Of a stretch of 64,000 nucleotides of DNA, positions 7,454-15,402 are shown piece by piece; the stretch's first letter is position 1, and the number at the start of each line of letters is the position of its first letter. The notes under the pieces were generated by a model. That model saw nothing but the letters and a program-made list of their open reading frames with translations. It ran no database searches and had not been told where the DNA came from. Made by a program: the position numbers and the translations under genes. The stretch is from CAVUMR01 sp963742715. GTDB taxonomy: Bacteria > Actinomycetota > Actinomycetes > Mycobacteriales > Micromonosporaceae. The stretch lies in NCBI GenBank assembly GCA_963742715.1, contig CAVUMR010000001.1:372001-436000 (forward strand), given 5' to 3'.

Positions 7454-9748
7454 GTGAAAAAGACCCTCGCCGCAACAGGGGTCGCCGTACTCGTCGCCGC
7501 ATTCGGCGTCGGAATTGCGGCCACCACCGCAACCGCTGCCCCGCCGTCCGCACCGAGCCACGACCAGGCTGTGGCTCGCGCGGACCAGGCGGTCAGCGCG
7601 CACCGAGACGCGATCCATGGCTCGTCCGCCGATAAGTACACCGTCCGGCGGGTCATCACCGAGAAGAACGGCGCCTCGCACGTGCGCTTTGAGCGCACGT
7701 ACCACGGCCTGCCCGTGTTCGGTGGCGACTTCGTCGTCCACAACGCCGCCGGCGGCGCCTTCGCCGGCGCGGACGCGGCGATGACCAAGCCGCTGACCCT
7801 GGGCATCACCCCGTCGGTCGCCGCGAGCACCGCGACCAGCACCGCGACCAGGGCCTTCCACGGCAAGGTCGCCAGCACCGGCAGCACGCGGCTGGTGGTC
7901 GACGCCTCTACCAGCACCGCCAAGCTGGCGTACGAGACGGTGGTCTCGGGCATGGCCCCGGACGGCCAGACGCCGAGCAAACTGCACGTGCTGACCGACG
8001 CCCGCTCCGGCGCGGCGATCCGCAGCTGGGACGAGATCGAGCAGGTCAACGGCACCGGAAACAGCATCTACTCCGGCACCGTGACCATCGACACCACCCC
8101 GTCGTACTCGATGGTCGACCCGTCGCACGGCAACGGCCGTACCTGCGACATGAACCAGGGCAGCGGCACCTGCACGACGTTCACCGACCCGGACAACACC
8201 TGGGGCAACGGCGCGCAGAGCAACCGCCAGTCGGCCGGCGTGGACGCGCACTTCGGTGCCGCCAAGACGTTCGACTACTACAAGAACACCTACGGCCGCA
8301 ACGGCATCTTCGGCAACGGCCAGGGCGTTCCGAGCCGGGTGCACTACGGCAACAGCTACATCAACGCCTTCTGGGACGGCGCCCAGATGACGTACGGCGA
8401 CGGTGCCAGCAACCAGCGTCCGCTGGTCGCGCTGGACGTGGCCGGCCACGAGATGAGCCACGGCGTGGCCCAGGCGCTGGCGAACCTCGGCTACTCCGGT
8501 GACGTGGGTGGCATCAACGAGGCCAACAGCGACATCAACGGCACCATGGTCGAGTTCTACGCGCAGGCGCCCAGCGACCCGGGCGACTACGACATCGGCG
8601 AGAAGATCAACATCAACGGCAACGGCACCCCGCTTCGGTACATGTACCACCCGTCGCTGGATGGCGGGTCGTTCGACTGCTGGTCGTCGGCGGTACCGCA
8701 GTCCGACCCGCACTACTCCTCGGGCGTGGGCAACCACTTCTTCTTCCTGCTGGCCGAGGGCAGTGGCAACACCCCGTACGGCAACAGCCCCACCTGTAAC
8801 AGCAGCACGGTCACCGGCATCAACCGGAACAAGGCCGCGGCGATCTGGTACCGGGCGCTGGACCTGTACATGGGCAGCAACGAGACGTACAAGCAGGCCC
8901 GTGGCCACACCCTTCAGGCCGCGACCGACCTGTACGGCAACTGCAGCACCGAGTACAAGGCAGTCCAGGCCGCGTGGTCCGCGGTGAGCGTGACCAACAC
9001 CGACACCCCGTGTGGCGGTACCGGCGTCACGGTCACCAACCCGGGCAACCAGTCCACCGCGACCGGCTCGTCGGTCAGCCTGACGATGCACGCGAGCGGC
9101 GGCACCGGCTCGTACACCTGGTCGGCCACGGGCCTGCCCACCGGCCTGTCGATCAACAGCTCCTCCGGCGTCATCTCCGGCACCGCCTCGACCGCCGGCA
9201 CGTACAACGTGACGGTCACCGCGACCAGCGGTGGGCAGTCCGGCAGCACGTCGTTCACCTGGACGGTGTCCAGCGGCGGCGGCTGCTCCGGCAGCGGTCA
9301 GAAGCTGGGCAACCCCGGCTTCGAGTCCGGTACCGCCAACTGGACCTCCAGCGCCGGCGTCATCGGCCAGTGGGGCGGCAGCGGTGAGCCCACCCACGGC
9401 GGCACCTGGAACGCCTGGTTCAACGGGTACGGCACGACCCACACCGACACGCTCAGCCAGAGCGTGACGATCCCGGCCGGCTGCACCAACTCCACGCTGA
9501 CCTTCTGGCTGCACATCGACACCGCCGAGACGACCACCTCGGTCGCCTACGACACGTTCACCGTGAAGGCCGGCTCCACCACCCTGCACACCTTCAGCAA
9601 CCTCGACAAGAACACCGGCTACGCCCAGAAGTCGTACAACGTGGGCTCGTTCGCCGGCCAGACCGTGACCATCAGCTTCACCGGTACCGAGGATGTCTCC
9701 CTGCAGACCTCCTTCGTCATCGATGACACGGCTCTGAACGCCAGCTAG
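7454..9748 (+). CDS. Secreted M4 family neutral metallopeptidase (thermolysin-like)
   Basis: 764 residues. A signal peptide (VKKTLAATGVAVLVAAFG, cut near ATAA) precedes an FTP/PepSY-type propeptide and the M4 catalytic domain with zinc motif HEMSH (about residue 334) and the third-ligand motif NEANSD about 20 residues later. After the catalytic domain come a putative Ig-like module (TGLPTGLSINSSSGVISGTAS) and a final ~154-residue beta-rich domain (from CSGSGQK, base 9283) almost identical to the end of the following M28 peptidase. The GTG at 7454 has GGGGAGG about 6 nt upstream and gives a clean signal peptide; upstream in-frame starts would bury it. It is an extracellular protease matured by propeptide removal, transcribed from the promoter at 7378-7406. 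Confidence 0.93.
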   Translation: MKKTLAATGVAVLVAAFGVGIAATTATAAPPSAPSHDQAVARADQAVSAHRDAIHGSSADKYTVRRVITEKNGASHVRFERTYHGLPVFGGDFVVHNAAGGAFAGADAAMTKPLTLGITPSVAASTATSTATRAFHGKVASTGSTRLVVDASTSTAKLAYETVVSGMAPDGQTPSKLHVLTDARSGAAIRSWDEIEQVNGTGNSIYSGTVTIDTTPSYSMVDPSHGNGRTCDMNQGSGTCTTFTDPDNTWGNGAQSNRQSAGVDAHFGAAKTFDYYKNTYGRNGIFGNGQGVPSRVHYGNSYINAFWDGAQMTYGDGASNQRPLVALDVAGHEMSHGVAQALANLGYSGDVGGINEANSDINGTMVEFYAQAPSDPGDYDIGEKININGNGTPLRYMYHPSLDGGSFDCWSSAVPQSDPHYSSGVGNHFFFLLAEGSGNTPYGNSPTCNSSTVTGINRNKAAAIWYRALDLYMGSNETYKQARGHTLQAATDLYGNCSTEYKAVQAAWSAVSVTNTDTPCGGTGVTVTNPGNQSTATGSSVSLTMHASGGTGSYTWSATGLPTGLSINSSSGVISGTASTAGTYNVTVTATSGGQSGSTSFTWTVSSGGGCSGSGQKLGNPGFESGTANWTSSAGVIGQWGGSGEPTHGGTWNAWFNGYGTTHTDTLSQSVTIPAGCTNSTLTFWLHIDTAETTTSVAYDTFTVKAGSTTLHTFSNLDKNTGYAQKSYNVGSFAGQTVTISFTGTEDVSLQTSFVIDDTALNAS

Positions 9749-9758
9749 TCCCTTCCGG

Positions 9759-9790
9759 TCGGGCGGCGCTGCCCGTACAGCGCCGCCCGA
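9759..9790 (+). terminator. Hairpin terminator after the M4 peptidase gene
   Basis: A perfect 12-bp inverted repeat, TCGGGCGGCGCT at 9759-9770 and its complement at 9779-9790, with an 8-nt loop, starts 10 bp after the stop codon. It separates the two peptidase genes. Confidence 0.75.
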
Positions 9791-9840
9791 CTGGAGCGCT
9801 CGTCCTGAAGTACCCCGCAACACCCCTGGAAACGGGTCGT

Positions 9841-9865
9841 GGCCCAGCAGCGGAAAGCCTGGGCC
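9841..9865 (+). promoter_or_regulatory. Small hairpin in the leader of the M28 peptidase gene
   Basis: GGCCCAG (9841-9847) pairs with CTGGGCC (9859-9865) around an 11-nt purine-rich loop, 32 bp before the M28 start codon. It may be a second terminator arm, a leader structure or chance; no promoter could be fixed between it and the terminator at 9759-9790. Confidence 0.35.
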
Positions 9866-9897
9866 GCGGCCCGTTTCGTGTCTTCCGGGAGGTACCG

Positions 9898-11397
9898 ATG
9901 AAGCGGACCCTTACCGCCACGGTCGCCATCGGAGCGACCATGGCGACTGTCGCGTTCGCGGTCGGTGTCGGGCTCACCGCGCCCGGCGCGAGCGCCGCCA
10001 CCATGACCTCCGGCAGCCTGACCGCACCGGCCGCCGGCACCAGGACCGTCACCGCCACCGCGCTGCCCAACGGCGCGCCGGACATCTCCGTCACCGAGGT
10101 ACGCAGCCATCTGCAGCAACTGCAGACCATCGCCACCAACAACGGCGGCAACCGGTACACCGGGCGCACCGGCTACCGCGCGTCGGTCGACTACATCAAG
10201 GCGCAGGCGGCCGCGGCCGGCTACACCGTCACCGAGCAGTCGTTCTCCAGCTCGGCCGGTACCAGCTACAACGTGCTGGCCGAACTGCCGGGCGCCGATC
10301 CGAGCAGGGTGGTCATGCTCGGCGCCCACCTGGACAGCGTCAGCGGCGGCCCCGGCATCAACGACAACGGATCCGGCAGCGCCGCGATCCTCGCCGTGGC
10401 CAAGGCGTTCCGGGCCGCCCGGCCCAACCCCGCGGTCACCGTACGGTTCGGCTGGTGGGGCGCCGAGGAACTGGGCATGGTCGGTTCGCGAGCGTACGTG
10501 AACAGCCTGTCGTCGGCGGAGCGGTCGCGGATCACCGCGTACCTGAACTTCGACATGATCGGCTCCCCCAACCCCGGCTACTTCGTCTACGACGACGTAC
10601 CGGCCCTGCAGCAGCTGCTCAACAACTACTTCGGCGCCATCGGCGTACCGACCGAGATCGAGACCGAGGGCGACGGCCGCTCCGACCACTCCTCGTTCAA
10701 GAACGCCGGCATCCAGGTCGGCGGGCTGTTCTCCGGCGCCGACTACATCAAGACCAGTAGCCAGGCGGCGAAGTGGGGCGGTACCGCCGGGCAGGCATTC
10801 GACGCCTGCTACCACCGCTCCTGCGACACCATCAACAACCTCAACGACACCGCGCTGGACCGCGGCAGCGACGCCATCTCGTACGCGATCTGGGAGTTGA
10901 GCGGTACCACCACCACCCCGCCGGGCGACTGCTCCAGCGGCGGCGGGCAGAAGCTGGCCAACCCGGGCTTCGAGTCCGGTACCACCGGCTGGTCGTCGTC
11001 CTCGGGCGTGATCGGGCAGTGGGGCGGCAGCGGTGAGCCCACTCACGGCGGCAGCTGGAACGCCTGGCTCAACGGCTACGGCACCAACCACACCGACACG
11101 CTCAGCCAATCGGTGGCCATCCCGGCCGGCTGCACCAACTCCACGCTGACCTTCTGGCTGCACGTGGACACCGCCGAGACGACCACCTCGGTCGCCTACG
11201 ACACCCTGACCGTGAAGGCCGGCTCCACCACCCTGCACACGTTCAGCAACCTCGACAAGAACACCGGCTACGCCCAGAAGTCGTACAACGTGGGCTCCTT
11301 CGCCGGCCAGACCGTGACCATCTCGTTCACCGGTACCGAGGACACCTCGTTGCAGACGTCCTTCGTCATCGACGACACGGCACTCAACGCCAGCTGA
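9898..11397 (+). CDS. Secreted M28 family zinc aminopeptidase
   Basis: 499 residues with a signal peptide (KRTLTATVAIGATMATVAF, cut near ASAA). The M28 domain resembles Streptomyces griseus-type aminopeptidases. Metal ligands fall in GAHLDS (His, Asp), GINDNGSG (bridging Asp), WGAEELG (Glu pair), FDMIGSP (Asp) and RSDHSSF (His), so both zinc sites look complete. It releases N-terminal residues from extracellular peptides, a natural partner for the preceding endopeptidase. The C-terminal ~154 residues (from CSSGGGQK, base 10930) nearly duplicate the tail of the M4 enzyme. The ATG at 9898 follows GGGAGG by 5 nt. Confidence 0.93.
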   Translation: MKRTLTATVAIGATMATVAFAVGVGLTAPGASAATMTSGSLTAPAAGTRTVTATALPNGAPDISVTEVRSHLQQLQTIATNNGGNRYTGRTGYRASVDYIKAQAAAAGYTVTEQSFSSSAGTSYNVLAELPGADPSRVVMLGAHLDSVSGGPGINDNGSGSAAILAVAKAFRAARPNPAVTVRFGWWGAEELGMVGSRAYVNSLSSAERSRITAYLNFDMIGSPNPGYFVYDDVPALQQLLNNYFGAIGVPTEIETEGDGRSDHSSFKNAGIQVGGLFSGADYIKTSSQAAKWGGTAGQAFDACYHRSCDTINNLNDTALDRGSDAISYAIWELSGTTTTPPGDCSSGGGQKLANPGFESGTTGWSSSSGVIGQWGGSGEPTHGGSWNAWLNGYGTNHTDTLSQSVAIPAGCTNSTLTFWLHVDTAETTTSVAYDTLTVKAGSTTLHTFSNLDKNTGYAQKSYNVGSFAGQTVTISFTGTEDTSLQTSFVIDDTALNAS

Positions 11398-11587
11398 CCC
11401 ACCCCGGCCGGTGTCGCTCCGGCGGCGCCGGCCGGGGTCGGCCCCGGTCCGGCCGGGGGTAGTTACGGCGGCGCCGGCCGGGGTCGGCGCCGGCCGCCGG
11501 CCGGCGCCGTCACGGCGGTATCGGCCAACCCCGACCCGGGTGGTGTATTCCCTGGATGTCCGCTATCTGGTGTCCTGGACAAGGCCC

Positions 11588-11616
11588 GTGACCGCGGGTC
11601 ACCCGTGTGGCATACT
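11588..11616 (+). promoter_or_regulatory. Promoter and palindromic operator of the chorismate mutase leader
   Basis: GTGACC (11588-11593) and CATACT (11611-11616) are 17 bp apart, and the leader-peptide GTG starts 7 nt after the -10, so the transcript should be leaderless. A perfect interrupted palindrome, GTGACC-GCG-GGTCAC (11588-11602), covers the -35 and spacer and looks like a repressor site. No gene for the repressor is evident. Confidence 0.65.
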
Positions 11617-11623
11617 CCTGGCC

Positions 11624-11689
11624 GTGACGTCGCAGGTGCGGGACTACTTTTACGGCTACCGGAATCCGGCAGCCGTAGGACGCGCCTGA
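11624..11689 (+). CDS. Aromatic-amino-acid leader peptide upstream of chorismate mutase
   Basis: A 21-codon reading frame starting GTG at 11624 and ending TGA at 11687-11689. Its middle reads DYFYGY: three Tyr and one Phe within six codons. It starts 7 nt after a good -10 box, with no room for a Shine-Dalgarno, so translation would begin at the 5' end of the RNA. It lies 89 bp ahead of a chorismate mutase gene, the branch enzyme to Phe and Tyr, with two hairpins between. Concentrated codons for the pathway product, overlapped by competing RNA structure, is the classical pattern of ribosome-mediated attenuation. The peptide itself probably has no other role. It is visible in the sequence but untested. 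Confidence 0.7.
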   Translation: MTSQVRDYFYGYRNPAAVGRA

Positions 11690-11735
11690 GACGCAAGACC
11701 TACGAACGCCCCGGGTTCTCGGCCCGGGGCGTTCG
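11651..11735 (+). promoter_or_regulatory. Candidate attenuator hairpins before chorismate mutase
   Basis: Hairpin 1: TACGGCT (11651-11657) pairs with AGCCGTA (11671-11677), extended by inner CCGG/CCGG arms; its left arm holds the second and third Tyr codons of the leader peptide. Hairpin 2: a perfect 13-bp stem, CGAACGCCCCGGG (11703-11715) with its complement at 11723-11735, is a terminator-like structure 43 bp before the chorismate mutase start. A ribosome stalled on the Tyr/Phe codons would prevent hairpin 1. How that influences hairpin 2 needs an RNA folding calculation. Confidence 0.6.
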
Positions 11736-11778
11736 GCGTACCGGGACCGGGGGCCTGGCACCAGCCGAGGAGCCAGTC

Positions 11779-12261
11779 ATGACCGTCGCAGCGGCACGCA
11801 CCGACGACCAGAGCGAGCCCAGCCCGCGACCACTCGCCGCCGCCCCCGACCACGGGGGCACCACCCCGCCGGCCGGCGGCGACCCGTCCGACACAACTGC
11901 ACCGGGCGGACCGGACGGCGCGACCGCCCATGCCACGGCCTCCTCGCCGGTGGCCGGCGACCCGTCGGAGCAGTCGGACCCAAGGGAGCGGCCGGACCCA
12001 GCGGAGCGGTCGGACCTGTCCGAGCAGCGGATCGACGCGCTGCGGCACCGGATCGACGAGATCGACGCGGAGATCATCCGACTCTGGCAGGAACGGGCGG
12101 CCGCCTCCCGCGAGGTCGGTGCCACCCGCGTCGCCGCCGGCGGTACCCGGCTGGTGCTCTCCCGGGAGCGGGCGATCCTGGACCGGTTCCGGGAGGCGCT
12201 GGGCGAGGACGGCGTACAGCTCGGCCTGCTGGTACTGCGGGCCGGCCGCGGTCGCCTGTAG
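11779..12261 (+). CDS. Chorismate mutase, AroQ class
   Basis: 160 residues: a ~75-residue low-complexity Pro/Asp/Ser-rich N-terminal extension, then an AroQ-type helical domain beginning IDALRHRIDEIDAEIIRLWQ. The key helix-1 Arg and the later segments (ERAAASREVGATRV, LSRERAILDRFREALG) match the family that converts chorismate to prephenate, the first step towards Phe and Tyr. The ATG at 11779 follows GAGG. The gene sits behind a leader peptide rich in Tyr/Phe codons and a strong hairpin, suggesting attenuation by aromatic amino acids. The long disordered N-terminus is unusual; its role is unknown. Other shikimate-pathway genes are not in the window. Confidence 0.85.
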   Translation: MTVAAARTDDQSEPSPRPLAAAPDHGGTTPPAGGDPSDTTAPGGPDGATAHATASSPVAGDPSEQSDPRERPDPAERSDLSEQRIDALRHRIDEIDAEIIRLWQERAAASREVGATRVAAGGTRLVLSRERAILDRFREALGEDGVQLGLLVLRAGRGRL

Positions 12262-12334
12262 CACCGCCGTACCGCCTGCCGGCGCGGCACGGCCCGACCG
12301 GGTACGCCGCGGGTCCACCGTACGATCGGACACC

Positions 12335-13078
12335 GTGACCTTTCCGCCTTCACCGGAGCCGCTGACCGACGTCTCCCGCGTGCTCGCCGTGTTCGCACAT
12401 CCGGACGATGTCGACTTCAGCTCGGCCGGCACCATCGCGACCTGGGTCGACCAGGGCATCGACGTGTCGTACCTGCTGGTGACCCGGGGCGACTCGGGCG
12501 GCTTCGACGACACGCCACGCGAGCAGATGCCGATCATCCGGGAGGCCGAACAACGCGCCGCGGCCGCCACGGTCGGGGTGAAGCAGGTCGAGTTCCTGGA
12601 CGGGTACGTCGATGGCCGGTTGTACGTGACGCACGAGTTGCGCCGCGACATCAGCCGCGTCATCCGGCGGGTACGCCCGGATCGGGTGCTGACCAACTCG
12701 CCGCTGCGCAACTGGTCCCGGCTCGCCGGCCCGAGCCATCCGGACCACCTGGCGGCCGGGGAAGCCACCACCTGCGCGGTGTACCCGGACGCGCGGAACC
12801 CGTTCGCCCACCCGGAACTGCTCAACGACGAAGGGCTCGAGCCCTGGACCGTCCGGGAGGTGTGGTACTCCGGCGGCCCGAATCCGGATCACTTCGTGGA
12901 CGTCACCGACACCTTCGAGCGGAAGCTCGAGGCGCTGTGGCAGCACGTCAGCCAGACCGCCGCCAACCGCGCGGAGCTCTCCGAGCGGCTGCGTACCGCG
13001 TTCAACACGCTCGCCAAGATGAACGGCCTCGGCCCGGACCGGTACGCCGAGGCGTTCTCGATCGTGCGGAGCAGCTAG
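12335..13078 (+). CDS. PIG-L family zinc deacetylase (LmbE-like)
   Basis: 247 residues with the PIG-L/LmbE signature AHPDD near the N-terminus (zinc ligands His, Asp) and a later metal-binding His in GPSHPDHLAAGEA. The family removes acetyl groups from N-acetylglucosamine-type substrates, including mycothiol and mycothiol-conjugate metabolism in actinobacteria; the exact substrate cannot be assigned. The GTG start at 12335 follows TACGAT (12321-12326) by 8 nt with no Shine-Dalgarno, suggesting a leaderless transcript. It is 73 bp downstream of chorismate mutase but probably has its own promoter. It converges on the surface-protein gene with a shared terminator hairpin between. Confidence 0.88.
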   Translation: MTFPPSPEPLTDVSRVLAVFAHPDDVDFSSAGTIATWVDQGIDVSYLLVTRGDSGGFDDTPREQMPIIREAEQRAAAATVGVKQVEFLDGYVDGRLYVTHELRRDISRVIRRVRPDRVLTNSPLRNWSRLAGPSHPDHLAAGEATTCAVYPDARNPFAHPELLNDEGLEPWTVREVWYSGGPNPDHFVDVTDTFERKLEALWQHVSQTAANRAELSERLRTAFNTLAKMNGLGPDRYAEAFSIVRSS

Positions 13079-13101
13079 CGCTCCACTACCCGGACGTACG
13101 C

Positions 13102-13132
13102 GGCGGGGCGGGCCCACCCGGCCCGCCCCGCC
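13102..13132. terminator. Bidirectional terminator between convergent genes
   Basis: A perfect 13-bp G+C inverted repeat, GGCGGGGCGGGCC at 13102-13114 with its complement at 13120-13132 and a 5-nt loop, lies between the stop codons of the PIG-L gene and the LPxTG protein gene. Confidence 0.75.
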
Positions 13133-13168
13133 GTTGCCATCCGTGCCGGTGAACGGCCTAGCCGCAGG

Positions 13169-14323
13169 TCAGCTGGTACGCCGACGCCGGGCCATCACCA
13201 GCAGGGCGGTACCGCCGGCCAGCAGCAGTACGGCCAGCCCGATGATCGGCAGGAGAGCCGAACCGGTCACCGGCAGTCCACCGCCCTGACCGGCCGGGGT
13301 CACCGACGGCGCCGCCGTGGTGGGCGGTACCTCGGTGGACTCGGACGGAGACGGGGACGGTGAGCCACTGCCCCCGGTGAACTCCGCGCTCACCTTGGTA
13401 TGCACCGAACGGTGTGCGGCGCCGGCCAGAATCATCTTCTGGTGCTTGCTCGGGCCGGTACGGGACACGAACACGCGCCCGGTCGGTACCACCGACTTGC
13501 CGGACAGCCGGGCCTCGGCCGTACCGGGGGTGTCCTGGCTCAGCCAGAACTTCCCGCCGTCAGCCAGCGTGCTGATCGCCTTGCCCTGCTGGTCGGTCAC
13601 CTTGGCGCCGTTGAGCCCCTTGACCGTCAGCTTGTCCACGGTCGTGCTGACCGTGAACGGGCCGACCAGCTCGCCGGCCGCACCGGTCGCCTGCTGCGGC
13701 GATACGGACAGGCTCGGGCCGGGCTCCTGCTCGTCGGCCGCGTGACCGACGAGGTAGTCGTACACCGCCTTGATCACCGGGTACTGCTCAGCGGTGGGCG
13801 CCCCCTCACCATCGGCCTGCTGGCCGAGGTCGAAGCCATCGCTGAAATGCCAGATCGCGGCCTGGGTCGCCACGTAGCCCAGCAGGTCGGCCGACTCCAC
13901 CGTGCTGGTGATGCCGGCGGCGGCGAGCAGGTCACCGATCGCCGCGTTCGGCACGCTGTGGGTCAGGATCCACTGGATCTTCGGTAGGTCGCTGCCACCG
14001 TTCGCCTTGTTCCACAGCGCCTCGTTGTACGTACCGTCGATGTCGGCGCCGTGGTGCAGATCGATGCAGTACGCCTCGGCCGCCTCGGTGCCGAAGTTCA
14101 GCGTGAACGTCGCGACCGGGGCCTTGTGCCCGGCGGCGTCGACCAGCGTGAGGCCCTTCTCGGACTTGAGCGTGGCGGACGCGGGGGTCTTGGCGTCAGC
14201 GGGTGCCGGATCGTCCTCGGCTACCGCCGTGGTGGCGCCACCGAGCACGAACAGGCCAGCGGCGGTCGCCGTGACGGCGACCCTCGCCAACCAACTGTTG
14301 TTGCGCGATCGAGAGCGGATCAC
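13169..14323 (-). CDS. LPxTG-anchored thioester-domain (TQXA) surface protein
   Basis: 384 residues. A signal peptide (hydrophobic about residues 13-33, ending TAVAED) is followed by a thioester/TQXA domain with Cys86 in YCIDL and Gln154 in ATQAAIW, the two residues that form the internal thioester in Gram-positive adhesins. Then come a beta-rich domain, a Ser/Pro-rich stalk (SGSPSPSPSES) and a sorting signal LPVTG at about 350-354, followed by a hydrophobic helix and ARRRRTS. It should be covalently anchored to peptidoglycan by sortase and may bond covalently to host or surface amines. The GTG at 14323 follows AGGAAGG. Possible -10 TACACT lies at 14448-14453 on the complement. No sortase gene is nearby. 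Confidence 0.88.
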   Translation of the reverse strand: MIRSRSRNNSWLARVAVTATAAGLFVLGGATTAVAEDDPAPADAKTPASATLKSEKGLTLVDAAGHKAPVATFTLNFGTEAAEAYCIDLHHGADIDGTYNEALWNKANGGSDLPKIQWILTHSVPNAAIGDLLAAAGITSTVESADLLGYVATQAAIWHFSDGFDLGQQADGEGAPTAEQYPVIKAVYDYLVGHAADEQEPGPSLSVSPQQATGAAGELVGPFTVSTTVDKLTVKGLNGAKVTDQQGKAISTLADGGKFWLSQDTPGTAEARLSGKSVVPTGRVFVSRTGPSKHQKMILAGAAHRSVHTKVSAEFTGGSGSPSPSPSESTEVPPTTAAPSVTPAGQGGGLPVTGSALLPIIGLAVLLLAGGTALLVMARRRRTS

Positions 14324-14745
14324 AGTTCCTTCCTCTACTCGGGGGGTGCGCATGCTGCTGTACACGCGGCACTGGCATGCCCCGCGACGTCCACGCAGCC
14401 CCCGGGCCGGAACGGCCAAACAGCGTGGAAGTCCGGAGCAGGCGCGAAGTGTACCGAGATGATCACAAACAGGGAAACCCGCCCCACCGGGCGCCACATG
14501 GCCGTTATCCAGCCAGTCCACTCAGGCGCCGGGCCGCGCTAGATCGACCACTGTCGATCAAGGTGCCTTTGTGGCGGACCGGCCGCGCCGACTGCCGCCG
14601 GATCAGACGGGCTGCCGACCGACGGCGCACTGGATCAGACGGGCCGCCGACCGACGGCGCACTGGATCAGACGAGCCGCGCGCTGGATCAGACGAGCCGG
14701 TGGCGGGCGACGCGGTCGGTGGAAGGCGGCGGTCGGCCGCGGTCA
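14324..14745. repeat. Spacer with tandem 32-bp repeats copying the LuxR gene end
   Basis: This ~420-bp non-coding stretch lies downstream of the LuxR regulator gene and upstream of the surface-protein gene. GGATCAGACGGGC begins 32-bp units at 14600 and 14632, then shortened units at 14664 and 14685, each containing TCAGACGAG or TCAGACGGG. That word corresponds to the terminal codons and stop of the LuxR gene (TCAGACGAG from 14743). Bases 14324-14599 hold the surface-protein leader and a possible -10 (TACACT on the complement at 14448-14453); nothing else is recognised. Confidence 0.7.
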
Positions 14746-15402
14746 GACGAGGCGGCGGTCGGCGGCCCAGCGGGACAGCTCGTACCGGTTGGACATCTGG
14801 AGCTTGCGCAGCACGTTCGACACGTGCGTCTCCACCGTCTTGATGGAGATGAACAGCTCCTTGGCGATCTCCTTGTACGCGTAGCCGCGAGCCAACAGCC
14901 GCAGCACCTCGCGCTCCCGGTTGGTGAGCTGGTCCAGTTCCGGATCGGCCACCGGGACATCCGGCCGGGACGCGAACGCGTCCAGGACGAACCCGGCCAG
15001 TCGGGGACTGAACACGGCGTCGCCGTCGGCCACCCGGCGTACCGCCGCGGCCAGGTCGTCCGCCGAGATTGTCTTCGTCACGTACCCCCGGGCACCCGCC
15101 CGGATGAGCCCGATCACGTCTTCCGCGGCGTCCGACACCGACAGCGCGAGGAACCTCACGTCCGGCTGGGTCCGGCGTACCCCGTCCATCACGGCCTTGC
15201 CGCCGCCGTCGGGCATGTGCACGTCGAGCAGTACGACGTCCGGCGGGGCGGCGGTGATCGCGGCCACCGCCTCGGCGACGGTACCGGCCTCGCCGACCAC
15301 GTCCAGCCGGTCACCCAACTCGGCACGTACTCCCGCGCGGAACATCGCGTGGTCGTCGACGAGGAACACGCGGAGCGGTCGTACCTCCTGCTGCTCGGTC
15401 AT
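14743..15402 (-). CDS. LuxR/NarL-family response regulator (Lia-like)
   Basis: 219 residues: an N-terminal receiver with acidic pair (VDDHAMFRAG), phosphoacceptor Asp in VVLLDVHMPDG and conserved Lys in YVTKTIS, then a NarL-type helix-turn-helix (LTNREREVLRLLARGYAYKEIA, VETHVSNVLRKL). All phosphorylation residues are intact. Its ATG overlaps the stop codon of the kinase gene (ATGA), so the two are translationally coupled and form one two-component system. The next divergent gene encodes a PspC/LiaF-like membrane protein, the likely target and modulator. The terminal codons are tandemly copied downstream. Confidence 0.93.
   Translation of the reverse strand: MTEQQEVRPLRVFLVDDHAMFRAGVRAELGDRLDVVGEAGTVAEAVAAITAAPPDVVLLDVHMPDGGGKAVMDGVRRTQPDVRFLALSVSDAAEDVIGLIRAGARGYVTKTISADDLAAAVRRVADGDAVFSPRLAGFVLDAFASRPDVPVADPELDQLTNREREVLRLLARGYAYKEIAKELFISIKTVETHVSNVLRKLQMSNRYELSRWAADRRLV

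Noticed and set aside
11398..11605. A protein start in the GGC/CCG-rich stretch before the chorismate mutase leader
   Set aside because: Frames here are Pro/Arg/Gly low complexity; the leader peptide from 11624 better explains the region.
14571..14843. Coding frames across the 32-bp repeats (repeats of ADRRRTGSD type)
   Set aside because: Arise from tandem repeats downstream of the LuxR gene; no ribosome site and overlap the real gene in antisense.
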